From positions 35,620 through 71,989 of the forward strand of contig JAHDYJ010000011.1 of assembly GCA_023383795.1 (NCBI GenBank): a stretch of 36,370 bases of DNA, read 5' to 3'. A program made the position numbers and the translations under genes. The notes beneath the pieces are model-generated. The model was not told the origin of the DNA and did not search any database. It saw only the letters and a program-made list of their open reading frames with translations. The number at the start of each line of letters is the position of its first letter. Position 1 is the first letter of the stretch. This DNA comes from Burkholderiales bacterium. Lineage in GTDB: Bacteria > Pseudomonadota > Gammaproteobacteria > Burkholderiales > SG8-39. Of the stretch, positions 22,578 to 30,444 are shown piece by piece.

Positions 22578-23587
22578 GCCTGCGCGCTTCGCGGCTTCCG
22601 CGCCTCGCGCTCGCCGGAGCGCTCGCGGCGGGCGTCCTGTGGGCGCTCGCCAATCGCGACCTCCTCGACCTCCCCCAGCTCGAGCGCGGGCTGCGCGATC
22701 TCGGCGCCTGGGCGCCCGCGGCCTTCGTCGCCGCCTTCGCGCTCGCGACGGTCGCTTTTCTCCCGGGCGGGCTCTTCGGCCTCGCGGGCGGCGCGCTGTT
22801 CGGCCCGCTCTGGGGCACGGCGTGGAACCTGGCCGGCGCGACGCTCGGCGCGACGCTCGCGTTCCTCGCTGCGCGCTACATCGCCTCGGACTGGGTGGCG
22901 CGCAAGTCGGGCGGACGGCTCGGGCGGCTCGTCGCCGGCGTCGAGACCGAGGGCTGGCGCTTCGTCGCGCTCGTGCGCCTGGTGCCGCTCTTCCCGTTCA
23001 ACCTGCTCAACTACGCGCTCGGCCTGACGCGCATCCGGCTGCGCGACTACGTGCTCGCCACCGCCCTGTGCATGCTGCCCGGCACGGCGGCCTACACCTG
23101 GCTCGGCCACGCCGGCCGCGAGGCCGCCGCGGGCCGCGGCGAAGCGCTGCGGTATGCGCTGCTCGGTCTCGGCCTCCTCGCCGCGGTCGTGCTCGCGCCG
23201 CGCCTCGTGCGCCGGCTGCGCGGCGCGCCCTCGCCCGGATGGATGTCGATCGCCGAGCTCGAGCGCCGGCGTGACGCGAACGAGCCGTTCGTGCTCGTCG
23301 ACGTGCGCAGCCCCGAGGAGTTCGACGGCCCGCTCGGCCACATTCCCGGCGCGCGCAACGTGCCGCTCGCGGAGGTCGCGGCGCGCGCGGACGCGCTCGC
23401 GGAGGCGATCGACGCGCCGCTCGTGCTCGTGTGCCGGACCGACAAGCGCTCGGCCGCCGCGGCCGCCATCCTGCGCGCGGCCGGCATCGCCGACGTGCGC
23501 GTGCTGCGCGGCGGCATGGAGGCCTGGAGCCGCCGCGCGCCGGCGCAACCGCACTCCGCTGGAATCGAATCAACCGGGATACCGTGA
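22574..23587 (+). CDS. TVP38/DedA-like (VTT domain) membrane protein fused to rhodanese
   Basis: 337 residues. Residues 8-215 hold membrane helices with the VTT pattern: AFLPGGLFGLAGGALFGPLWGT, then RLVPLFPFNLLNYALGLTRIRLRDY. Residues 225-320 are a rhodanese domain with C287 in CRTDKRS. VTT proteins act in lipid scrambling or small-molecule transport, and rhodaneses move sulfane sulfur, so the fusion suggests persulfide handling at the membrane. The start and stop both overlap the neighbours by ATGA, so three genes are tightly coupled. Confidence 0.9.
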   Translation: MSLRASRLPRLALAGALAAGVLWALANRDLLDLPQLERGLRDLGAWAPAAFVAAFALATVAFLPGGLFGLAGGALFGPLWGTAWNLAGATLGATLAFLAARYIASDWVARKSGGRLGRLVAGVETEGWRFVALVRLVPLFPFNLLNYALGLTRIRLRDYVLATALCMLPGTAAYTWLGHAGREAAAGRGEALRYALLGLGLLAAVVLAPRLVRRLRGAPSPGWMSIAELERRRDANEPFVLVDVRSPEEFDGPLGHIPGARNVPLAEVAARADALAEAIDAPLVLVCRTDKRSAAAAAILRAAGIADVRVLRGGMEAWSRRAPAQPHSAGIESTGIP

Positions 23588-23937
23588 TGAAGACGCTGCT
23601 GATCCTGAACGACCCGCCCTACGGCACCGAGCGCGCGTACAACGCGCTGCGGCTCGCGCGCTCGCTGCTCGTCAAGGGCGCGGGCGAGGTGCGCGTGTTC
23701 CTGATGGGCGACGCGGCGGCCTGCGCCGCCGCCGGCCAGAAGGTGCCGCAGGGCTACTACAACCTCGCCGACATGCTCGGCGCGGTCCTGCGCCGCGGCG
23801 GCGAGGTCGGCGTGTGCGGCACCTGCATGGACGCGCGCGGCATGGCCGACGAGCGCCTGGTCGACGGCGCGCGCCGCGGCACGATGGAAGGCCTCGCCGA
23901 GTGGACGGTGTGGGCCGACAAGGTGCTGGTGTTCTGA
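23587..23937 (+). CDS. DsrE/YchN-like sulfur-relay family protein
   Basis: 116 residues: MKTLLILNDPPYGTERAYNALRLA opens the fold, VFLMGDAAAC follows, and the cysteine loop is GVCGTCMDARG near residues 78-83. This is the common single-domain DsrE-like form with a CxxC site, found widely with rhodaneses and sulfide-oxidation genes. The ATG overlaps the rhodanese fusion stop, which supports persulfide transfer from C287 of that protein to this one. It differs from the CPPC protein at 20504. Confidence 0.9.
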   Translation: MKTLLILNDPPYGTERAYNALRLARSLLVKGAGEVRVFLMGDAAACAAAGQKVPQGYYNLADMLGAVLRRGGEVGVCGTCMDARGMADERLVDGARRGTMEGLAEWTVWADKVLVF

Positions 23938-23990
23938 GATGACGGCGCGCCGGTCCCCGGAACCGGTCGACCGCGTGCGGAGCGGCGGCC

Positions 23991-25196
23991 GTGCGCGCTG
24001 ATCGGCGCAACGTCCTCATCCTCGCGGCCGCGCAGGCGCTCGTCCACTCTGCGAGCGTGCTCGCGATGGCGCTCGGCGCGCTGGTCGGCGGCCACCTCGC
24101 CGCGGACAAGGCCCTCGCGACGCTGCCGATCGCCGCGATGGTGGTCGGAACGGCGCTCACGGCGCTCCCCGCGGCGCTCTTCATGCGGCGCGTCGGGCGC
24201 CGCGCGGGGTTCATGACCGGCGCGGCGATCGGTCTCGCCGGCAGCCTCACGGCGGCGTTCGCCGTCTACGCCGGATCGTTCGCGCTGTTCGTGTTCGGCC
24301 ACGCGCTTCTCGGCGGCTACCAGGGCTTCACCAACTATTACCGGTTCGCGGCCGGAGAGGCGGCGGCAGAGGACTTCAGGAGCCGGGCGATCTCGTGGGT
24401 GATCGCCGGCGGCGTGGTGGCGGCCGTGGTCGGACCGCAGCTCGCGAGCACGACGCGCGATCTCCTCGCGCCGCACGCCTTCGTCGGCTCCTATCTCGCG
24501 CAAGGCGCGCTGACGCTGCTCGCGCTCGCCGTGCTCGTGCGGCTGCGCATGCCGGCGGCCGTCGAGGCCGCGGCGCACGGCCCGGTGCGTCCGCTGCGCG
24601 AGATCGCGCGCCAGCCCACCTTCCTCGTCGCGCTCGGCGGCGCGGCGGTCGCCTACGCGGTGATGATCCTCGTCATGACCGCGACGCCGGTCGCGGTCGT
24701 CGGCTGCGGCCTGCCGCTCGCCGACGCCTTCCAGGTGATCCAGTGGCACGTGCTCGGCATGTTCGTGCCTTCCTTCTTCACCGGCGCGCTGATCGCCCGC
24801 TACGGCGCGCCGAGGATCATGGCGGCCGGCTTCGCGCTGCTCGCCGGCCACGTGGCGATTGCCCTGTCGGGCGTCGGTTTCATGCACTTCGCGTCCGGGC
24901 TCGTCCTGCTCGGCGTGGGCTGGAACTTCGCCTACGTCGGCGGCACGACGCTCCTCACCACCGCATACCGGCCGGTCGAGCGGCACCGCGCGCAAGCCGT
25001 CAACGACTTCGCGGTGTTCGGCTCGGTCGCGCTCGCCTCGCTCTCCTCGGGCTGGCTCTACCACGCGTTCGACTGGCAGACGCTGAATCTCGCCGCGCTG
25101 CCCTTCCTCGGCGCGGCGCTCGCCGCCACGCTGGCGCTCGCCCGCTACTGCCAGCGCCGCATGGAGAGCTCGGGCGCGAGCCCGTGCTCGGCGTAG
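23991..25196 (+). CDS. MFS transporter
   Basis: 401 residues from a GTG start; twelve predicted membrane helices. The loop between helices 2 and 3 reads MRRVGRRAGF, a variant of the MFS A-motif. AFYSA-like family clues are lacking, so the substrate is not assigned. It ends the operon that starts with the sterol-desaturase-like gene, 53 bases after the DsrE gene. It faces the exported methyltransferase gene, with stop codons only 27 bases apart. Sulfur-compound or lipid-precursor transport would be a guess from context. Confidence 0.85.
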   Translation: MRADRRNVLILAAAQALVHSASVLAMALGALVGGHLAADKALATLPIAAMVVGTALTALPAALFMRRVGRRAGFMTGAAIGLAGSLTAAFAVYAGSFALFVFGHALLGGYQGFTNYYRFAAGEAAAEDFRSRAISWVIAGGVVAAVVGPQLASTTRDLLAPHAFVGSYLAQGALTLLALAVLVRLRMPAAVEAAAHGPVRPLREIARQPTFLVALGGAAVAYAVMILVMTATPVAVVGCGLPLADAFQVIQWHVLGMFVPSFFTGALIARYGAPRIMAAGFALLAGHVAIALSGVGFMHFASGLVLLGVGWNFAYVGGTTLLTTAYRPVERHRAQAVNDFAVFGSVALASLSSGWLYHAFDWQTLNLAALPFLGAALAATLALARYCQRRMESSGASPCSA

Positions 25197-25223
25197 AGGA
25201 TTCCGTCGGCGCGCAGCGCGGGC

Positions 25224-25829
25224 TCACCGCGCGGCGGGCACGATCCACAAGTGGAGCTTGCGCGGTCCGTACGCGCCCCTAACCTCGCGGGTCTCGTGCG
25301 GCGTCCAGTCGCCCATGTCGTGCACGTAGGACACGACGCGGGTGCCGGGGCTGAGCTCGCGCAACAGCCGCGGCCGGAGCTTCAGGTTGAGGTCCGGCCA
25401 CAGGAAGAGCGTGACGACGGTCGCCTCGCCGAGCGGCGTCTCGAACAGGTCCCCGTGGAGGAACCGGATGCGCCCGGCAACGCCCTCGCGTGCGGCGTTC
25501 GCGCGGCTCTCGCGGATGCGCTGCGGATCGATGTCGACGCAGACCCCGCGGGCCCCGCGCGCCTTCGCCGCCGCGATCACGATCCGCCCGTCGCCGCAGC
25601 CGAGGTCGTAGACCACGTCGTCCGCGCCCACCTGCGCGAGCGCGAGCATCTCCGCCACGACGTTGTGCGGGGTCGGCTCGTAGTGGATGTCGGGTGCGCG
25701 GGCTGGCGCCGCAGCAGGCTCGCAGCCGGTCGCGGCAACGATCGCCAGGGCGGCCGTTGCTGCGGCCACGCAAAGCGTCAGCCGGCGCCATGCGCCGAGC
25801 CGCTCGCGGCTGTTACGACCGTCCGTCAC
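25224..25829 (-). CDS. SAM-dependent methyltransferase with an N-terminal signal peptide
   Basis: 201 residues. Residues 15-36 are a basic-hydrophobic signal ending in ATG-C36, a weak lipobox, so the mature protein may be a lipoprotein or a secreted protein. The core is a class I methyltransferase: DDVVYDLGCGDGRIVIAAAKA, GVCVDIDPQRI, VVTLFLWPDLNLKLRP and GTRVVSYVHDMGDW. The same core with a signal peptide occurs in other proteobacteria, but SAM is not expected in the periplasm, so either the signal is an anchor with the domain kept inside or the enzyme uses another cofactor. Confidence 0.83.
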   Translation of the reverse strand: MTDGRNSRERLGAWRRLTLCVAAATAALAIVAATGCEPAAAPARAPDIHYEPTPHNVVAEMLALAQVGADDVVYDLGCGDGRIVIAAAKARGARGVCVDIDPQRIRESRANAAREGVAGRIRFLHGDLFETPLGEATVVTLFLWPDLNLKLRPRLLRELSPGTRVVSYVHDMGDWTPHETREVRGAYGPRKLHLWIVPAAR

Positions 25830-25966
25830 CGGTGCGCGTGGTCCCCTGGTCTGCCCGGCGAATCGTAACGCGGCCGCGCCGTTTCTCGTATGCTTGGGCG
25901 CAGGACTTCCGCGCGCGCCCCCCGCCGATCGAGGAAGGACGGTCCGGGAGAGATGTAGCCTTCGTC

Positions 25967-26269
25967 ATGAGCATCCTGAACACCGACAAGACGCTGCCCG
26001 CGAACAAGCTGATCTTCGAGGTGCGCCGCGACGTGCGCCTGCGCGAGCGCTTCAGCACCGACCTCGAGGGGCTGATGAGCGACTACGGCCTCTCGGAGGC
26101 CGAGAAGGACGCGCTGCGCAACGCCGACCTGGAGCGCCTCGGCGAGCTCGGCATGCACCCGTACTTCCTCCCGCAGGTGACGCGCCTCTTCAGGGGCGCG
26201 GGCTACAACCACAACGAGAGCGCGGCGGCGCGGCTCTACGCCGAGAAGATGCTGAAAGGAAAGCCCTGA
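25967..26269 (+). CDS. Small (alpha) subunit of LigAB-type extradiol dioxygenase
   Basis: 100 residues: helical, with RFSTDLEGLMSDYGLSEAEKDALRNADLERLGELGMHPYFLPQVTRLF, the pattern of LigA, the small subunit of protocatechuate 4,5-dioxygenase and of related class III enzymes. The subunit covers the active site of the large subunit. Its stop overlaps the next start by one base (TGATG), so the two are made together. The intergenic region to the left has TATGCT at 25889 as the only promoter-like element I can see. Confidence 0.9.
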   Translation: MSILNTDKTLPANKLIFEVRRDVRLRERFSTDLEGLMSDYGLSEAEKDALRNADLERLGELGMHPYFLPQVTRLFRGAGYNHNESAAARLYAEKMLKGKP

Positions 26270-27105
26270 TGGCCGAGATCGTCTCGGTCCTCGCCCTCGC
26301 GCACGCGCCCGGAGCGACCGGCTGGCTCGACAGGGCCCCCAGGCACGAGCAGGAAGCGCTGCTCGCCGGGTACGCCGCGATGGGCGAGAAGCTGCGCGCC
26401 GCGCGCCCGGACGTGATCGTCGGCGTCGCGAACGACCACCTGCTCAACTTCCCGCTGGAGAGCATCCCGGACTGGTGCGTCGGCACCGCCGAGCGCTGGC
26501 GCGGCCCCGCGGAGTGGTTCCGCGACTGGGTGAACATCCCGCCCTACGAAGTGGCCGGCGAGCGCGAGCTCGCGCGCCACATCGTGCGCGAGTCCGCCAG
26601 GCGCGGGTTCAACCTCGCCTTCTCGGACAGGCTCGAGTTCGACGACAACTGGTCGGTGCCGCTCAAGTTCCTCACGCCCGACTACGGCGTGCCGCTCGTG
26701 CCGATCCACATGAACTGCGTGGTGCCGCCGCTGCCCGAGCCGGAGCGCTGCTACGCGTTCGGCCGGACGCTCGCCGAGGTGGTGCGCGCGTGGCCCGCGC
26801 GTGCGCGTGTCGCCGTCATGGGCACCGGCGGCCTGTCGCACGATCCGGGCGGACCGAAGTACTTCGCGGTGGACGAGAAATTCGACCGCTGGTTCCTCGA
26901 GCTGCTCGCGAGCGGCGACCCGCAGAAGGTCGTGCGCGAGGCGACGATCGAGCGGATGATCGCCGCGGGCGACGGCGGCACGGTGGAGCTCCTCGCCTGG
27001 ATCGTCGCGCTCGGCGCCGCGGGCGGCGGCCCCGCGATGGCCGACTTCTACGTGCCCTCCGTTGCGCTCCGCTGCGGCATGGGCGGGGTAAGCTGGGCGC
27101 CGTAG
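26269..27105 (+). CDS. Large (beta) subunit of LigAB-type class III extradiol dioxygenase
   Basis: 278 residues of the LigB fold. Probable Fe(II) ligands are His12 in LALAHAPG and His57 in VANDHLLNF, with an acidic third ligand in the C-terminal half (by LigB homology, where H12, H61 and E242 are used). GTGGLSHDPGG carries the conserved catalytic-region His. The enzyme opens a catechol-type ring next to the two hydroxyls. The exact substrate (protocatechuate, gallate or an aminophenol) cannot be read from the sequence; the 3-hydroxyanthranilate dioxygenase gene next to it suggests aminoaromatic acids. Confidence 0.9.
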   Translation: MAEIVSVLALAHAPGATGWLDRAPRHEQEALLAGYAAMGEKLRAARPDVIVGVANDHLLNFPLESIPDWCVGTAERWRGPAEWFRDWVNIPPYEVAGERELARHIVRESARRGFNLAFSDRLEFDDNWSVPLKFLTPDYGVPLVPIHMNCVVPPLPEPERCYAFGRTLAEVVRAWPARARVAVMGTGGLSHDPGGPKYFAVDEKFDRWFLELLASGDPQKVVREATIERMIAAGDGGTVELLAWIVALGAAGGGPAMADFYVPSVALRCGMGGVSWAP

Positions 27106-27191
27106 GCAAGCGATGGAGGCGCCGGCCGATTGCCCGATCCGGACGTCCCGCCGCGAGCGGACGCCCGCCGAGGGACCGAGGAGACGAACCC

Positions 27192-27701
27192 ATGGAACTG
27201 AGATCGATGAGCCTCGCCGAGCTCGGCGAGAGCGTGCGCCACACCATGAAGCCGGCGCGGATCCTGTGGCAGACGCCCGACACGATCGCCTTCGTCGCGC
27301 GCGGGCGCGCGGGCCGCATGGAGTTCCACACCGACCCGAGCGACGAAGTGATGTACATGATCAAGGGCGTGATGAACCTGCATTACCGCACGCCCGAGGG
27401 CGAGGAGAAGGTCCTGGTTCTGCGCGAAGGCGAGATCATGCATTGCCCGGCCGGCGTGCCGCACTCGCCGCGCTTCTCGCCCGACGCGTTCCTGCTCGTG
27501 CTCGAGCGCAAGCGCCGCGGCGAGGAGCTCGACCGCTTCCAGTGGTACTGCGAGCGGTGCGGCACGCCCCTCTTCGAGACGGCGCGCAAGGTGCCCGACT
27601 ACGACGAGGACCCGGTCTCGCGCGTCTACGAGGAGTTCTACGCGAGCGAGGAGCGCCGCACGTGCGCCAAGTGCGGGCACGTGGCCCGACGCCCGGCGTA
27701 G
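27192..27701 (+). CDS. nbaC: 3-hydroxyanthranilate 3,4-dioxygenase
   Basis: 169 residues, cupin fold. Iron ligands by family alignment are H46 and E52 in EFHTDPSDEVMYM and H91 in CPAGVPHSPR. The bacterial enzyme's second, rubredoxin-like metal site is complete: C120-x2-C123 and C158-x2-C161. The enzyme converts 3-hydroxyanthranilate to 2-amino-3-carboxymuconate semialdehyde in tryptophan or 2-nitrobenzoate breakdown. The decarboxylase and dehydrogenase of that route are not in the window. GGAGACGAACCC precedes the ATG. Confidence 0.93.
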   Translation: MELRSMSLAELGESVRHTMKPARILWQTPDTIAFVARGRAGRMEFHTDPSDEVMYMIKGVMNLHYRTPEGEEKVLVLREGEIMHCPAGVPHSPRFSPDAFLLVLERKRRGEELDRFQWYCERCGTPLFETARKVPDYDEDPVSRVYEEFYASEERRTCAKCGHVARRPA

Positions 27702-27791
27702 CCTAGGGCCGCGCCCGGCGGCGTCCTCGACCGCGGCTGCCTCGCGATCGAGCGCCGCGTCGCGCACCGGTACCACCCGCAAGGAGACGCC

Positions 27792-28196
27792 ATGCCGAAG
27801 CAGATCATCACCTCGCCCGACGCGCCGACGACCGGGTTCACCGACAAGGGCACGCCCTCGCCGCTCGCGCAGGCGATCCGTGCCGGGGACCTGCTCTTCG
27901 TCTCCGGCCAGGGTCCGCTCGATCCGAAGACGCGCGAGGTCGTGTCGCCGGACATCCGCGAGCAGACGCGCCAGACCCTGACGAACCTGCGGAGCGTGCT
28001 CGCCGCCGCGGGGCTCGGCCTCGCCGACGTGGTGAACATGCGCGTCGTGCTGCGCAACACCGAGGACTTCCCGGCGTTCAACGAGACCTTCCGCGAGTTC
28101 ATGGCGGGCGAGAAGGTCACGCGCACCTGCGTCGGCGCGACGCCGCACCGCAAGGGCGTCAACGTCGAGATCGACTGCGTCGCAAGCTTCGTCTGA
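27792..28196 (+). CDS. RidA-family protein, possible 2-aminomuconate deaminase
   Basis: 134 residues of the RidA/YjgF fold: AIRAGDLLFVSGQGPLDP, LTNLRSVLAAAGLGLADVVNMRVVL and a C-terminal VNVEIDCVA. The substrate-binding Arg is in the TRTCVG segment. RidA proteins hydrolyse enamine/imine intermediates, and one branch (AmnD/NbaF) deaminates 2-aminomuconate, two steps after 3-hydroxyanthranilate ring opening. The adjacent nbaC-like gene supports that reading over a general RidA role. An AAGGAG ribosome site precedes the ATG. Confidence 0.88.
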   Translation: MPKQIITSPDAPTTGFTDKGTPSPLAQAIRAGDLLFVSGQGPLDPKTREVVSPDIREQTRQTLTNLRSVLAAAGLGLADVVNMRVVLRNTEDFPAFNETFREFMAGEKVTRTCVGATPHRKGVNVEIDCVASFV

Positions 28197-28202
28197 GCAC
28201 CC

Positions 28203-28237
28203 GATCCGGCGGACCGCCGAAAGCGGCTCGCCGGATC
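28203..28237 (+). terminator. Hairpin after the RidA gene
   Basis: Nine perfect outer pairs (28203-28211 with 28229-28237), a two-base mismatch, then four inner pairs around a CGAAA loop. It begins seven bases past the RidA stop. Without a T run it is a terminator candidate only. Confidence 0.5.
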
Positions 28238-28301
28238 GCGCGCGGCGCGCGCGCCCGGCTTCCCTTATCCTTCGGGCCTCTCCGCCGCGCACCGCCCGCG
28301 C

Positions 28302-30311
28302 ATGCCCGATACCCCGTCGACGCTCGAGTCGCTCGTCCTGCGGCTGAGCGATGCGCCGCCGGAGGGCGACGCGGCCGCGCTCGCGGCGCTGGTCGACTTC
28401 CTGCGGCCGGAGCGCCCCGAGCGCTCGGCGCAGGCGGTCGCGCGCATCCAGGAGCTCGTCCTCCTCCTTGAGGAGCGTCCGTCGCTGCGCCAGGCGCTGC
28501 GCGGCCACCTCCTGCGGCTCGTCGCCGCGCGCCGCCAGGTGCACATGTACGCCGACAGCGGCATCTACCCGAACGAGAGCTTCGGCGCGGGCCTGCGCCG
28601 GCGCGTCGGCAACGCGATCCTGCCGCGCGCCGTGAACGAGAAGTACCTGCGCGACGTGATCGGCGCGGTGTTCTGGAAGCGGGGCGACCACGTCTGGGTG
28701 CGACGCGTGCCGGAGGACACGTGGCTCGCCCTGCACCGCGCCATCACCGGCGAGGGCGAGTACGACGCGGAAGCGCTGCACGCGATCGAGCGCGAGATCC
28801 TCGAGGCGCTCCAGATTCTCTCGTACCGCATCGCCGCCACGGGGCTCGAGCCGGAGCTCGTGCGCATCGACCCCTCGATCGAGGAGTTCGAGTCGCCGTT
28901 CCTGACCCAGAACCAGGAGACGATGCGCTGGATCGCGCTCTACCGCGCCTGGCTCGCCGGCGGGGAGGCGCCGGAGGACGACAAGCACATCGGCGTGCTG
29001 CTCGGGCAGTGCGAGGAGATCATCGAGCGCGTGCGCCGGCGCGCCCAGCGCGACGGCGCGAGCATCAGCCTCACCTACCACCTGCTGCGGCTCGAGCAGA
29101 TGATCGAGCGGATGCGGACGCTGCTGCTGCTCCTCGAGCGCGGGGAGGCCGCCCAGGCGGACGTCAAGCGGCGCCGGGCGGTCGCGCTCGTCCAGCAGGT
29201 GATCGCGGCCGAGAACACGCGCAACAGCCTGCGCGACTACGTCGCGCGCAACGTCGAGCTGCTCGCGCGGCAGATCACGGAGCACGGCGGCCGCGCCGGC
29301 GAGCACTACGTGACCACCGACCGCGGCGGCTACTTCCGGATGCTCGGCTCGGCGCTCGGCGCCGGCGCCGTCATCGCCGTCCTCGCGATGATCAAGATCC
29401 TGCTGCTCGAGCTCCACCTGCCGCCGCTCGTCGAGAGCGCCGCGGTGTGCCTCAACTACGGCGTCGGCTTCGTGCTGGTGCACATGCTCGGCTTCACCAT
29501 CGCGACCAAGCAGCCGGCGATGACCGCGCAGACCATCGCCGCCACGATCGAGCGCAAGGAAGGCGGGCAGCGCGCGCTCGGCCGGCTCGAGGATCTCGCG
29601 GTCGACGTGATGCGCAGCCAGTTCGTCGCCATCGTCGGCAACATGGCGATGGCCTTCCCGGCCGCGCTCGCGCTCGGCTGGGCGTGGTCCGCGGCGAGCG
29701 GCGGGCCGCTCGCCGGGCCGGGCAAGGCGGACAAGCTGCTCCACGACCTCGATCCGGTCGCGAGCCTCGCGCTCGCGCACGCGGCGATCGCCGGGGTGTG
29801 GCTGTTCGTGTCGGGGCTGATCGCCGGCTACTTCGACAACCTCGCCGCCTACCGCAGGATCCCCGAGCGGCTGCGCGCGCTGCGCTGGCTGCGCCGGGCG
29901 CTCGGCGAGGCGCGCACCGCGCGGCTCGCCGACTACCTCTACGAGCACCTCGGCGCGATCGCCGGCAACTTCTTCTTCGGCGTGCTGCTCGGCGTCACGC
30001 CCTTCGTGGGATTCCTCGTCGGGCTACCGCTCGACATCCGCCACATCGCGTTCTCGACCGCGAACCTCGCCTACGGGCTGGACGGCACGGAGCGGGCGCT
30101 CCCGGCGGGCGCCTTCGCCGTGTGGCTCGCGGGCCTGTACCTCATCGGCGTCACCAACCTGCTGGTGAGCTTCGGCCTCGCCATCAACGTGGCGCTGCGC
30201 GCGCGCGGCGCCCGCCTGCGCGACGCCGGGCTCTTCAAGCGCCTGTGGATGCGCTTCTTCCGCAGTCCGGTCGAGTTCTTCGTACCGGTGCGCCGCGCCC
30301 CGGACGCCTGA
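28302..30311 (+). CDS. Gcr-family membrane protein (annotated elsewhere as 'site-specific recombinase')
   Basis: 669 residues. The first ~340 are helical and soluble, with AQAVARIQELVLLLEERPSLRQALRGHLLRL and YADSGIYPNESFGAGLRRRVG. From about residue 345 to 640 there are six or more membrane helices, e.g. GAGAVIAVLAMIKILLLELHLPPL, and FFFGVLLGVTPFVGFLVGLPLDIRHIAFSTANLAYGL near 545-585. This matches the COG4389 family, common in betaproteobacteria. The recombinase label in databases has no support from the sequence: no integrase or resolvase catalytic residues are seen. Its function is unknown. Confidence 0.87.
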   Translation: MPDTPSTLESLVLRLSDAPPEGDAAALAALVDFLRPERPERSAQAVARIQELVLLLEERPSLRQALRGHLLRLVAARRQVHMYADSGIYPNESFGAGLRRRVGNAILPRAVNEKYLRDVIGAVFWKRGDHVWVRRVPEDTWLALHRAITGEGEYDAEALHAIEREILEALQILSYRIAATGLEPELVRIDPSIEEFESPFLTQNQETMRWIALYRAWLAGGEAPEDDKHIGVLLGQCEEIIERVRRRAQRDGASISLTYHLLRLEQMIERMRTLLLLLERGEAAQADVKRRRAVALVQQVIAAENTRNSLRDYVARNVELLARQITEHGGRAGEHYVTTDRGGYFRMLGSALGAGAVIAVLAMIKILLLELHLPPLVESAAVCLNYGVGFVLVHMLGFTIATKQPAMTAQTIAATIERKEGGQRALGRLEDLAVDVMRSQFVAIVGNMAMAFPAALALGWAWSAASGGPLAGPGKADKLLHDLDPVASLALAHAAIAGVWLFVSGLIAGYFDNLAAYRRIPERLRALRWLRRALGEARTARLADYLYEHLGAIAGNFFFGVLLGVTPFVGFLVGLPLDIRHIAFSTANLAYGLDGTERALPAGAFAVWLAGLYLIGVTNLLVSFGLAINVALRARGARLRDAGLFKRLWMRFFRSPVEFFVPVRRAPDA

Positions 30312-30432
30312 CGTCCGATCGCACGCCGCGCGGCCGGTCGAGGCCGCCGGCGGCGGCGCGCGCAAGCGGCGTTCTCCGCGCGACCGGCGCGCGACGCGGT
30401 GATCGATCACGGCATCGCGTGCGCCGACCTCT

Positions 30433-30438
30433 TACAAT
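30433..30438 (+). promoter_or_regulatory. -10 box immediately before a possibly leaderless gene
   Basis: TACAAT differs from consensus at one base. Six bases later comes the GTG at 30445, so transcription would start at or near the start codon. No good -35 is seen and no ribosome site exists, which points to a leaderless transcript or a later start codon. Confidence 0.4.
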
Positions 30439-30444
30439 CGGCGC

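Noticed and set aside
23561..23586. GGAATC-N16-CGTG, resembling the ECF motif, before the DsrE gene at 23587
   Set aside because: The -10 would touch the start codon, so transcription would begin inside the gene. The last base of CGTC is also changed, and the site lies within the upstream coding sequence.
26872..26896. Minus-strand GGAACC-N15-CGTC inside the LigB-type gene
   Set aside because: Spacing is 15 rather than 16, it lies in the middle of a coding sequence, and it points at no gene start nearby.
27048..29948. A 966-codon minus-strand open frame across the nbaC, RidA and Gcr genes
   Set aside because: It covers three well-supported plus-strand genes, shows no recognisable domain and has the same GC-driven composition.
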